The position numbers and the translations under genes are program-made. A stretch of DNA of 26,166 bases, taken from IMG/VR virus record IMGVR_UViG_3300012936_000143, positions 1 through 26,166 of that record. One strand, given 5' to 3'. Of the stretch, positions 6,421 through 13,696 are shown piece after piece. Origin of the DNA: a virus. Under the pieces are notes generated by a model. It ran no database searches and was not told where the DNA came from. It worked only from the letters and a program-made list of their open reading frames with translations. The stretch's first letter is position 1; the number at the start of each line of letters is the position of its first letter.

Positions 6421-7419
6421 CTATGGTACTATTTCGATTGCTTCAATAAGACCATCTGAGTCAGTAAGAACATTATAGACTTTCGTTACTGGAACTCCCC
6501 CGATTTGAATTGTTTCTCTGAAGCCTTCTAGATACCCGTCTGAGTCATAGGTAATGTTCCAGACAAGTTTGCCGTGAGAGTTAATCGAAGTAAGCCGCCC
6601 ATCTGAGTCATGTGAAATGTTAGATGAAGAGATTGCGCCAGTGAACAAAGTATCATCAATTTGAGCCTTTGTGTATGATGCGTTATCCTGAGTATATGTA
6701 CCTAAGTTAGCCTCTAGGTCAGAAAATTTAGTATCAAACTGACCAGCGTACTCAACTTGCTCTTTAGCAATCTGTGACGCGAAGGTTGTACCATCAGTAC
6801 GCATACTTTCTATCGCTGCGTTGATTGCCGCAATTACAGTAGCATTCAGGTAAGTCTCAATACCGTCAATAAATGTATTAACATCACCAACAACAACATC
6901 TGCAAAGTTATCGTTAATGTGTGTTTTAAAGTCGGCTGCGATACTGTTTAGTTTTGTTGGAATTTCTCGCGCTAATGTATTCGTAAAAATACTTGTGTTT
7001 GCGCTGAAGTCTGTGACTGAAATATCTGCTACTGTGGTGTGATCTGCAATTTGAGCAATTGTTACACCTGAAACATGAATCGCTGCACCAGCCGCACCAG
7101 CGCCAGCCATTTCTGAGTGTAAGGTACAGTAGTAGTACAGTGTATCGGGCGCATCATCAGCGACTACGATAGAAACTGAAGCTCCCGACTGCCCATGGGT
7201 TCCTGTAGTGGTTACCCCCGTGGTATATTCGGTGCTACCTGCAGCATCGGCTGCGCTTGCAAAGGCAAGTACATGCCCTGAATTTGTAGAATCACTTACG
7301 TTGAAATTGTAAGTATTTCCTCTTACTAAAAACAGGTTAGGGTGTTTGGCACCGTCAATTTGCCAACGGTTTCCTTCGGTATACGCCCCAACCGTCACGT
7401 TCATATTTACGGTTGCCAT
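6421..7419 (-). CDS. Tail/virion protein with N-terminal cupredoxin-like domain
   Basis: Residues 5-118 look like a cupredoxin (beta-barrel blue-copper fold). YNFNVSDSTNSGHVLAF contains His49, and LYYYCTLHSEMAG contains Cys98, His101 and Met104. The Cys-x2-His-x2-Met spacing matches amicyanin, so all four type-1 copper ligands are present by position. I recall similar domains in marine phage structural proteins. Residues 120-260 are helical and Ala/Thr-rich. The C-terminus has three DSDG-containing turns (SDGRLTSI, SDGYLEGF, SDGLIEAI), a repeat typical of fibre-like beta structures. Gene position between a small protein and the three adhesin paralogues supports a tail-tip or fibre role. Copper binding is a prediction from residues only; the fold could be purely structural. 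Confidence 0.72.
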   Translation of the reverse strand: MATVNMNVTVGAYTEGNRWQIDGAKHPNLFLVRGNTYNFNVSDSTNSGHVLAFASAADAAGSTEYTTGVTTTGTHGQSGASVSIVVADDAPDTLYYYCTLHSEMAGAGAAGAAIHVSGVTIAQIADHTTVADISVTDFSANTSIFTNTLAREIPTKLNSIAADFKTHINDNFADVVVGDVNTFIDGIETYLNATVIAAINAAIESMRTDGTTFASQIAKEQVEYAGQFDTKFSDLEANLGTYTQDNASYTKAQIDDTLFTGAISSSNISHDSDGRLTSINSHGKLVWNITYDSDGYLEGFRETIQIGGVPVTKVYNVLTDSDGLIEAIEIVP

Positions 7420-7431
7420 TTATTTATCCTC

Positions 7432-7848
7432 TTAAGTTTGCACTGCATAAAAAGTTTCCAAAATCGCATCCCCAAAGGATTCTAGGGTGCGTTCACCGAC
7501 TACCACTTGACCATGCCAATCGATATTTTCTGAATCCTTGTGGCGAATTTTCCACCACCATTCAGAACCATAGGGGACTCTCCCGTATGATATTGCGCGA
7601 ACGACATACATCATATCGTCCATTGCTAGTGATGTATCCATTACGTCATGGGCAGCTTGAACTAGCTTCTCAACTAGAGCATCATACCCGTTAGCGCCTA
7701 TGGCATCATCATCCATTATCTCTAATGATTTTACCGTCACGATAACATCACGAACCGAAGGTGAATCCAACATTAAAGAGAGATTAGTAATAGCTTTCTC
7801 TGCAGTTGTTCTTTTAAGATTCCAGTATGCTAGTGTTCTCTCTGACAT
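7432..7848 (-). CDS. Unknown protein of the tail-fibre region
   Basis: A 138-aa protein without a family I recognise. It has a largely helical N-terminal half (SERTLAYWNLKRTTAEKAIT, then alternating acidic helices to about residue 80). A Trp/Tyr-rich segment follows (YGRVPYGSEWWWKIRHKD, about 88-105), with a short beta-like end. No signal peptide, membrane segment or nuclease motif is seen. The gene starts one base after the stop of the long fibre gene and ends 12 bases before the cupredoxin-like gene, so it is co-transcribed with virion genes. A minor tail component or fibre-assembly factor would fit. Confidence 0.6.
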   Translation of the reverse strand: MSERTLAYWNLKRTTAEKAITNLSLMLDSPSVRDVIVTVKSLEIMDDDAIGANGYDALVEKLVQAAHDVMDTSLAMDDMMYVVRAISYGRVPYGSEWWWKIRHKDSENIDWHGQVVVGERTLESFGDAILETFYAVQT

Positions 7849-7849
7849 A

Positions 7850-9109
7850 TTAAATTAAACTCCCAATTAATCTCTGTGCGTATTGAGAAGAGTCGTACAA
7901 GTTGGATATTTCACTAGCCTTACTGACTGATATATCTCTTGCTAAATTTGCCTCGTCCCTTGCTGCAAATGTTTGGTCACGAAAACCTTCAGTTTCATTT
8001 CGGAAAGCCTCTGTTTCGTTTCGGTATCCTAAAGCTGTGTCTCTTGCTTCCCTTGCGTCTGCGAGACTCCCTGCGATACCTTGCTCTGACCCTGATAAAA
8101 CCTGATTAAAATACCCAAGGCTTAGAGCGTCTGATGTGTCTACTGGGTCAGCAACATTCAGAATTCTTGTGTTCTGAGCATCAACTGCCCCTGTATGTAC
8201 CCCTGACGAATTACCCGTTAGATTACCAGTAACGTCACCTGTTACATTGCCCGTCACATTACCTGTTACGTCACCAGTTAAATCACCTGTGATATCACCC
8301 GTAAAAGTTGCAGTTACTGTTGTGGCAGTTATGTCTGTCGCGGTAAGTGTTGCGAAAGCTGAAGTTCCGCTAGATGTAATATCACCTGTTACACTACCTG
8401 TTACGGAGCCTATAAAGGATGCGTCTGTACCGTCTGTTCCATTATTAAGAACTAAGGTATCATCAACGGAGTAAATATCTCCTTTAAAATTACCAGTGGC
8501 ATTACCAAGCAAGTTACCAAAGATGGTGTGTGCGTTGCCTACGGGAGTAGCTGTGATACTGTCAGCGGTAATATCTGTGGCAGTAATTGAGGCTGGAGTT
8601 ATGGACCCTAACTCACCATCTAATGTAGCAGTTTCAAGGCCCCCTGACAAGAACAAATTTCTAAACTTATTAGTGGTGCTACCTAGGTCTGATGCAGAAC
8701 CCTCTGGTATTAGGTGTCCTTGCGGATTGAGTGCTAGAACTCCATGCCATTGTGCAGAACCAGCCGTTGCATCTGTACAGATAAAAATTTTACGGGTTGT
8801 TACATTAACCCATACGCTTCCTACTGCGTATCCATCGTCTGTATCATCTAGTCCTACTGGATTAGAGGTAGCATCAAGTTTATTCTTACCACCAACGCCA
8901 CCATGTACTGCAGGTAAGTATCCAGTGATAGAACCTACAAGGTTAATCTTAGGTGCGTTTCCTAAAGAGCCATCGTGGGAGTGTCCGTCTGCCCCATCAA
9001 ACGCTGTTTCAATTGCGTTGTATTCAGCATTTATTGGTGGCGCTGTAATATTCTCGCCATTAACTATATCTGCAATTGATCGTCTTGTGTAACCAGAACC
9101 TGCAGCCAT
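7850..9109 (-). CDS. Tail fibre protein with tetrapeptide repeats
   Basis: A 419-aa fibre. Residues 1-60 (IADIVNGENITAPPINAEYN, then FDGADGHSHDG) resemble the N-terminal attachment part of podovirus-type fibres. The centre is Thr/Gly/Ser-rich with two ITATDIT-type segments, and residues 270-300 are eight consecutive TG[D/N][I/L/V] tetrapeptides. Repeats of this sort form triple-stranded beta shafts in other fibres. Residues 345-400 are a coiled coil with repeated RNETEAF / RNETEGF / RDQTFAA units, probably a trimerisation region. It ends in a short tail (YAQRLIGSLI) with no obvious receptor-binding head, so host recognition may be delegated to the downstream proteins. It abuts the nozzle gene. 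Confidence 0.82.
   Translation of the reverse strand: MAAGSGYTRRSIADIVNGENITAPPINAEYNAIETAFDGADGHSHDGSLGNAPKINLVGSITGYLPAVHGGVGGKNKLDATSNPVGLDDTDDGYAVGSVWVNVTTRKIFICTDATAGSAQWHGVLALNPQGHLIPEGSASDLGSTTNKFRNLFLSGGLETATLDGELGSITPASITATDITADSITATPVGNAHTIFGNLLGNATGNFKGDIYSVDDTLVLNNGTDGTDASFIGSVTGSVTGDITSSGTSAFATLTATDITATTVTATFTGDITGDLTGDVTGNVTGNVTGDVTGNLTGNSSGVHTGAVDAQNTRILNVADPVDTSDALSLGYFNQVLSGSEQGIAGSLADAREARDTALGYRNETEAFRNETEGFRDQTFAARDEANLARDISVSKASEISNLYDSSQYAQRLIGSLI
8210..8302 (-). repeat. In-frame tetrapeptide repeat tract (TG[D/N][I/L/V] x8)
   Basis: Eight consecutive 12-bp units encode Thr-Gly-Asp/Asn-Ile/Leu/Val in the fibre gene. Codons vary at third positions, so this is an old, selected protein repeat rather than a fresh slippage array. 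It could still change length by recombination. Confidence 0.75.
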
Positions 9110-10777
9110 TTATCTTCTCCCTGCTACGCTAAACTCAAAGACCATGCCTTGGATTGAATGAGGGGCATTTTCTCCCAGAGTAACGTAGGTAACTTTTGTT
9201 GCGTAACCTGACCCTTGAATGTCAGTGTTCATAATAGGTTTTTCACTACCACCGTAGATAACCGCGCTATCGCCATATGTTATGTTTCTACCGTTATAAA
9301 CAACGGGTGCGCCTTTAGACTCTTCAGCATAAGAGCTTGGCCTAGCTGTGTCTGTATCATCCCAATCGTAGGAAATAGATATGTTAATCTCTACTGGACC
9401 CTCTGCACGAATAAACGTGTTCAGTTTTCTTAAAATTTTCCGTACTTCAGTATCTCCGAAGTCAAAATATGGAGTACTATAAACTCCTAAGATACCATTA
9501 CCGTTAAAGGAGTTACCATCTTCCTGTCGGTATATCCCCCCGTTGTAATCGCCATGCAAAACAAACTCTGTCCTACCAATGTATCCTGAGTCTGCACAGG
9601 AAGCCCGTATACCTAGCAATTCACCAAATTCCCATCCTAGGGTTTGGTCCGAAGTTCTTAGCCCCCCTACGATACCTACGGAGTCCTGTGGTGTTCTTAC
9701 ATCATCCCCAACAAAGTACCTCAGTTGAGATTTTGTTCTGATAACGACACCTGTAAGTAAATTATCCAAATCAAAGTCAGTAGGTAGATCGACAAGTAGA
9801 GATTGGATAGATTTAGATATTGTTTCCAATTCAACGTCACCGATACGGGAAGTACCAGCAACAGGGCGAATTCCATCAGGAGCCAGAAATACGAGATCAC
9901 CACCAATTTCTAGAACACTATCTTGAGCAACACATCCAACATTTGTTGTAACATTTTCCAGACTAAATTCTTGGGTGTTTCCTATTGCCGTAAGCAATAT
10001 TTTTTTAATCGCATTACGCCCGAAAACAAATAAGTTTTCCCTAAATGGTTTAAACTGAACGGCATCAAATCCTACACTTATCTGCCCTGCATCACCGCTT
10101 GTAAAATTCCAGTTATACACGTCCTTTGACGAACTATGACAAATGGTACCTAGATTGGCTTCATCACCGCCTAGAAAGACAAAGTTTTGGAAAACGTCTA
10201 CTAGAGAAGGTTGTGCTAAAAGTTGGTCACCTCCAGCGTCTGCCTGAGTACCTGCTACTGGGGCTATTGAGGTACCAACCGTTAGTTCTGTCCATGTAGT
10301 CCCATCGAATACAATCGGCTCGTTAACCCCATCAACAAAGATAATCGTGTTACCATCACCGAAGTTAAATGAAGCGAACCGTATCTTTTCTACTGTCCGT
10401 AGATTATCAGCCATATCACGGGTATAACCCGTTGGCATTTGCACCCAGCCAGTAGCCCCTGTATTCTTGTAGAATGAGTAGGTGTCGGACCCTTGATCTT
10501 TTCTTGCACAAATAGGGTAAGTTGTTCCGAACAAATCATCCTTAAATAAAGCAACGCAAAGTATCTTACCTTCCGCGCCTGACGGGTTAACAAACTCATG
10601 TTGTGAGTCATAAGGTGCAAACCCATTAATTCTTCTATAGCCCCCAAAGAGGCTTGTCTCGTAGTTAACTAAACGAGTAGCAGAGCCTGGAGCATTCTCA
10701 GCTAAGTCGAGGTGGTTTTCATTTGAGTTTAGTCCACCAGCCGAAATAACCTTATACGACTGAATCCTATCTGCCAT
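9110..10777 (-). CDS. Neck/nozzle or packaged-DNA stabilisation protein (beta-propeller type)
   Basis: A 555-aa protein rich in short beta strands with recurring FVDGVNEPIVFDG, FVFLGGDEA, VYNWNFTSGD and LVFLAPDGIRP motifs. This is the look of a beta-propeller tail protein, as in P22 gp10 or the podovirus nozzle (T7 gp12). The N-terminus (GGLNSNENHLDLAENAPGSA) matches the usual opening of such proteins, where a loop sets out the gene's ligands. It lies directly downstream of the adaptor gene, ending one base before the fibre gene begins, which is the canonical podovirus order. Function: prolongs the portal-adaptor channel, seals packaged DNA and carries fibres. Homology to either named protein is a fold-level inference. 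Confidence 0.7.
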   Translation of the reverse strand: MADRIQSYKVISAGGLNSNENHLDLAENAPGSATRLVNYETSLFGGYRRINGFAPYDSQHEFVNPSGAEGKILCVALFKDDLFGTTYPICARKDQGSDTYSFYKNTGATGWVQMPTGYTRDMADNLRTVEKIRFASFNFGDGNTIIFVDGVNEPIVFDGTTWTELTVGTSIAPVAGTQADAGGDQLLAQPSLVDVFQNFVFLGGDEANLGTICHSSSKDVYNWNFTSGDAGQISVGFDAVQFKPFRENLFVFGRNAIKKILLTAIGNTQEFSLENVTTNVGCVAQDSVLEIGGDLVFLAPDGIRPVAGTSRIGDVELETISKSIQSLLVDLPTDFDLDNLLTGVVIRTKSQLRYFVGDDVRTPQDSVGIVGGLRTSDQTLGWEFGELLGIRASCADSGYIGRTEFVLHGDYNGGIYRQEDGNSFNGNGILGVYSTPYFDFGDTEVRKILRKLNTFIRAEGPVEINISISYDWDDTDTARPSSYAEESKGAPVVYNGRNITYGDSAVIYGGSEKPIMNTDIQGSGYATKVTYVTLGENAPHSIQGMVFEFSVAGRR

Positions 10778-11475
10778 TAATAAGCCACTCTTCTATCTGT
10801 GACAGATTCGTAGTTGTTAATGTAAAGAGTCTGTAAGTTTTTCAGTCCCTGTTCAAAAACTAATTTAGCAACCTGCGCTGCCTCTACGTTGTCCTTAAAC
10901 ATATAAAGGTGCATTAAAGCACCATCTACAATTACGTTAGAAAATGATTGCGGAACTCTAGTTTCATCATCGAATAACTGAAGGTCAGCGTAATTTAAAA
11001 AGTAATTAAAGCGTACTGAATACGCCTTGTCGGGTGAGGGGGTAACTATATAGCCGTTACCATGTGAAGGGCATACCAAACGGGGCCGTTCAATCCCATC
11101 AAAATGTGAGTTATTATCTCTATCTCTGTAGAGGTCTAGGTAAACGTCCCTTTCAATATACTGAAGTTTAAAGAACTTACCTGCAGTTAAATCTTCTGTG
11201 TAATTATCAATTACTTGGAAGCTGTTATAATCTACTACTTTAAAACCAGTAGGCCAGTTATATTCGGTACGACCAATAACTAATGGTTCTACATGCTGTG
11301 CCGCATTAAAAGGCCATTCAAATTCACTTTGATTTATAGATGCAACCGCTGATCTAATAGCGTCTTTGACCAAGGCTTGCACACCACGGGCAGTTGCAAA
11401 TTCAGAGGGGGGTATTTCTACCTCATTTAACCTACGAAGTACCTGATTGCATAAATCGATGTAGGTATCTGGCAT
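10777..11475 (-). CDS. Head-tail adaptor protein (tail tubular protein A-like)
   Basis: A 232-aa protein starting MPDTYIDLCNQVLRRLNEVE, a helical opening I recognise from podovirus adaptor proteins (T7 gp11 / P22 gp4-like role). Helices to about residue 55 (VKDAIRSAVASINQSEFEWPF) lead into a beta-rich centre with the motif GRTEYNWPTGFKVVDY (68-83). A helical end (about 180-225) then covers FSNVIVDGALMHLYMF. The adaptor ring docks under the portal and receives the nozzle, matching the neighbouring genes: capsid upstream, nozzle downstream. Its ATG follows the capsid stop by 54 bases, which contain a hairpin that could lower its expression relative to the capsid. Confidence 0.75.
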   Translation of the reverse strand: MPDTYIDLCNQVLRRLNEVEIPPSEFATARGVQALVKDAIRSAVASINQSEFEWPFNAAQHVEPLVIGRTEYNWPTGFKVVDYNSFQVIDNYTEDLTAGKFFKLQYIERDVYLDLYRDRDNNSHFDGIERPRLVCPSHGNGYIVTPSPDKAYSVRFNYFLNYADLQLFDDETRVPQSFSNVIVDGALMHLYMFKDNVEAAQVAKLVFEQGLKNLQTLYINNYESVTDRRVAY

Positions 11476-11487
11476 CCATAAAACTCC

Positions 11488-11521
11488 AACAAATTATGGG
11501 GGCCAGTATTAACCAGCCCCC
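11488..11521 (-). terminator. Hairpin between capsid and adaptor genes (weak terminator/attenuator)
   Basis: Minus strand: GGGGGC (11521-11516), a 12-base loop, then GCCCCC (11503-11498), followed by ATAATTTGTT. The stem is strong but the T-rich tail is poor, so partial read-through is expected. This would give excess capsid mRNA over downstream tail genes. Confidence 0.5.
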
Positions 11522-11529
11522 AATGTTTG

Positions 11530-12585
11530 CTATGCTATGTTGTAGTTAGCTGTGAAAAGTGACTCTGGACGAAGAATCTTGCGCCCGAATAAGTTCATTC
11601 CTCTCACCACATCTGCAAAGGTATCAGGACTACGGAAACTCTCAGTTTTTGAGATTTGCTGTGCAGTTGCTACCGCACCAGCATGCCCACAAACAATCAC
11701 TCCAAAGTTAGTCGTTGACCCACTAGCCGCTGCAGTTCCAGCGCCAGTGCCTTTGTATGGAAGGTTATTTGACTTATAGAGTTTGAAGCCACGGATTAGA
11801 CCAGAAACAACACGCCCATTTCTGAGCATATCACCAGCATCTTGACCGCCAGCAAAATCATTATTGATTAATTTGCTGTTTTCGTCTTGTAGCATTTCGT
11901 AAAACACGGGGTCAGCAACCATGTATCTATCTTCTGAAGGTACATTTGCTTCATCCATTTTACGAGCAATACGGTTAAGTAATGCTAGAGGTGATGTAAC
12001 TGCGCCAGAACCGCCACCTGCAGCTAGAGGGACAGAGTTACCTGCTGTTCCACCGAACTCGCCAGCTTTGATTTTGTTTGCAGCAAATAGTTCATCATTA
12101 CCAGCGCCAGCGTCTGCTTTATCGCCTGATGATGCTGTGATAGCGACCCAAGCAGAACCATTCCACTCATACCCCATCATGTAGCCAAGTACGTTCTTAT
12201 CAAATGCATCTTTTAGTTGATAAGCTGCATTATCAGAAGCAAGGCTAATGAAATTGGCGTGTGAATGCTGACTTTCAATATCGTCAACTTGAAATTGGAA
12301 CGCATTCGCTTGATCGACAACTAGTGAGAAGTCTGCGTCTGTCAAATCTTGAGATGACATTGCAGTACCACGTTTGTAGTCTACGATATCCACACTTGGC
12401 TCTTTCAGAATTCTAACTGAATCGCCCATTGCAGAAATTTCTCCAAAATAATCCGTATTGGTTACCGCTTCACAAACTGATTCCTTGCGTAGCGCCAACT
12501 GGACTTTTTTGGAATATAAGACGGGGCTGAACGCTCCGTTTGAAGATGCTAGGTTGTTATAACCTGATGCTCTTGGAAATGCCAT
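11530..12585 (-). CDS. Major capsid protein
   Basis: A 351-aa protein with the features of a phage coat protein of the HK97 fold family. The N-terminal arm (SPVLYSKKVQLALRKESVCE) precedes an E-loop-like region (GDSVRILKEPSVDIVDY, 54-70) and long helices. RYMVADPVFYEMLQ lies at about 220-233, and the C-terminal strand ends VVRGMNLFGRKILRPESLFTANYNIA. There is no N-terminal delta domain, consistent with a separate scaffold gene next door. It forms the icosahedral shell. The start has a strong ribosome binding site (AAGGAG). It has its own sigma70-type promoter (12834-12863) and a long leader, and is followed by a hairpin, which fits its need for high copy number. Confidence 0.9.
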   Translation of the reverse strand: MAFPRASGYNNLASSNGAFSPVLYSKKVQLALRKESVCEAVTNTDYFGEISAMGDSVRILKEPSVDIVDYKRGTAMSSQDLTDADFSLVVDQANAFQFQVDDIESQHSHANFISLASDNAAYQLKDAFDKNVLGYMMGYEWNGSAWVAITASSGDKADAGAGNDELFAANKIKAGEFGGTAGNSVPLAAGGGSGAVTSPLALLNRIARKMDEANVPSEDRYMVADPVFYEMLQDENSKLINNDFAGGQDAGDMLRNGRVVSGLIRGFKLYKSNNLPYKGTGAGTAAASGSTTNFGVIVCGHAGAVATAQQISKTESFRSPDTFADVVRGMNLFGRKILRPESLFTANYNIA

Positions 12586-12601
12586 GATTAAATCTCCTTC
12601 T

Positions 12602-12745
12602 ATGGCAATTAGAATAAACCCCTACGAGGGGGTTGCTAAAAACCAGAAGTGGATTCAAAGGGCAGAAGCCTACAAGGGTGCGTATATACTAGGTATAACG
12701 GGCCTATTGGCTCTGGTAATCTTTTTGCCAATTCTTCTGTGTTAG
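12602..12745 (+). CDS. Possible 47-aa membrane peptide on the opposite strand (doubtful)
   Basis: Plus-strand frame ATG 12602 to TAG 12745 encoding 47 aa: a polar N-terminus (MAIRINPYEGVAKNQKWIQR) followed by a clean transmembrane segment (about 27-46, ILGITGLLALVIFLPILLC). It lies antisense to the capsid mRNA leader, where no minus-strand gene exists. It would be the only plus-strand gene in the window. Against it: no Shine-Dalgarno before the ATG, no clear promoter, and its first codons overlap a leader hairpin. It could be a small holin-like peptide or a chance frame. Confidence 0.3.
   Translation: MAIRINPYEGVAKNQKWIQRAEAYKGAYILGITGLLALVIFLPILLC
12617..12634 (-). other. Leader hairpin upstream of the capsid gene
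   Basis: Minus strand AACCCC, six-base loop, GGGGTT, followed by TATTCTAATT about 25 bases before the capsid ribosome binding site. A second hairpin (TATCCC-TTTT-GGGATA, about 12799-12814) lies further upstream in the same leader. They may stabilise the mRNA; a terminator role is less likely because the following T content is low. Confidence 0.35.
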
Positions 12746-12833
12746 TTTTTGAGAAAAAGAGGGTAGGCTACTTTAAAACTAGCGGCCTCAGTTTCTGATA
12801 TCCCAAAAGGGATAGAGACCCTGAATACTGTGC

Positions 12834-12863
12834 ATTATACCACCATATAAAGGGTCCCTGCAA
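12834..12863 (-). promoter_or_regulatory. Sigma70-type promoter for the major capsid gene
   Basis: Minus strand: -35 TTGCAG (12863-12858), 18-bp spacer, perfect -10 TATAAT (12839-12834). Predicted start is near 12827, giving a leader of about 240 nt with two hairpins and no minus-strand ORF. The -35 lies only about 7 bases past the scaffold stop. Confidence 0.6.
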
Positions 12864-12869
12864 GACATA

Positions 12870-13643
12870 TTATCTAGCCGCGCCTGACACATCATAAAGA
12901 AACTGTCCTTTACGCATAGACTCCATAATTGCTGCCTCATTCTTTTCGTATTCAGCATCAGACATTTTCGAAATTTGACTTTCTGAAAAACGAGCTTGTG
13001 TACCGCCTGATGGGGCTGAAGCTGAAGTACGTCCTACCGACTGTGCCGCACCGTTTGATTGACGTTTTTTAATTCCGTTATCAACTTTGTACAAATCGAT
13101 TGCACGACTTGCGGCACGAGCATCTGTAGAATTCTTATAAAGAGCATCCTGTACCCATTGAGGTTGTACCCCAACCCAATCATGGAAAGCTTTAGTTGCT
13201 CTTATCTTATCAAAATCAGGATGTAAGGCCCGTAGCTCTTGCTCTGCCTTTTCCCTTTTTATATCCGCTTCCATTTGCTCAAGATTTTTGATTTTCTTTT
13301 CGCCAATCTCTAGTGCTTCATTTGCACGTTTACGAGCAATGGTATCAATTATTTTTGCAACCTCTGGATAACGCTCACTCCAAGCCTCAACCTCTTCATC
13401 AGTCTTTGGAAACTTAATCTGGGTGCGAGTTGCATCCTCAAGTTGCTCTTTTAGCGCCTCAATCTCTTGATCTTTGTTAGATTGGACACTTTGTAGGTGC
13501 CTACGCAAATCCCCATACCTCTTTTTAAAAGAAGTTTCTTCTGGGTCTTGCGTAGGTAGTTGCTGTTCTTGAACAGGAGTAGGTTCATACCCTTCTAGTT
13601 CCTTTTCCAAGTCTTCAACGTGGTTATTACTATATTTTGCCAT
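12870..13643 (-). CDS. Capsid scaffolding protein
   Basis: A 257-aa, highly charged, mostly helical protein with an acidic N-terminus (VEDLEKELEGYEPTPVQEQQ) and a coiled-coil middle (about 38-140, including DQEIEALKEQLEDATR and KKIKNLEQMEADIKREKAEQ). A Ser/Gly/Gln-rich hinge (195-217) leads to a helical end (SESQISKMSDAEYEKNEAAI). It lies immediately upstream of the capsid gene, the standard location. Scaffolds guide shell assembly, bind coat subunits through a basic or helical C-terminus and leave before DNA packaging. The sequence family is too diverged to match by eye, so the call rests on composition, size and position. Confidence 0.8.
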   Translation of the reverse strand: MAKYSNNHVEDLEKELEGYEPTPVQEQQLPTQDPEETSFKKRYGDLRRHLQSVQSNKDQEIEALKEQLEDATRTQIKFPKTDEEVEAWSERYPEVAKIIDTIARKRANEALEIGEKKIKNLEQMEADIKREKAEQELRALHPDFDKIRATKAFHDWVGVQPQWVQDALYKNSTDARAASRAIDLYKVDNGIKKRQSNGAAQSVGRTSASAPSGGTQARFSESQISKMSDAEYEKNEAAIMESMRKGQFLYDVSGAAR

Positions 13644-13696
13644 ATAATTATCTCAATAAATTGGGGGCCGCGCAGGGTAGCCCAAAAGATCAACGA

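Noticed and set aside
8496-9092. Plus-strand frame of 198 codons opposite the tail-fibre gene
   Set aside because: Shadow of the real minus-strand fibre; no ribosome site, no domain, composition mirrors the Thr/Gly codons of the other strand.
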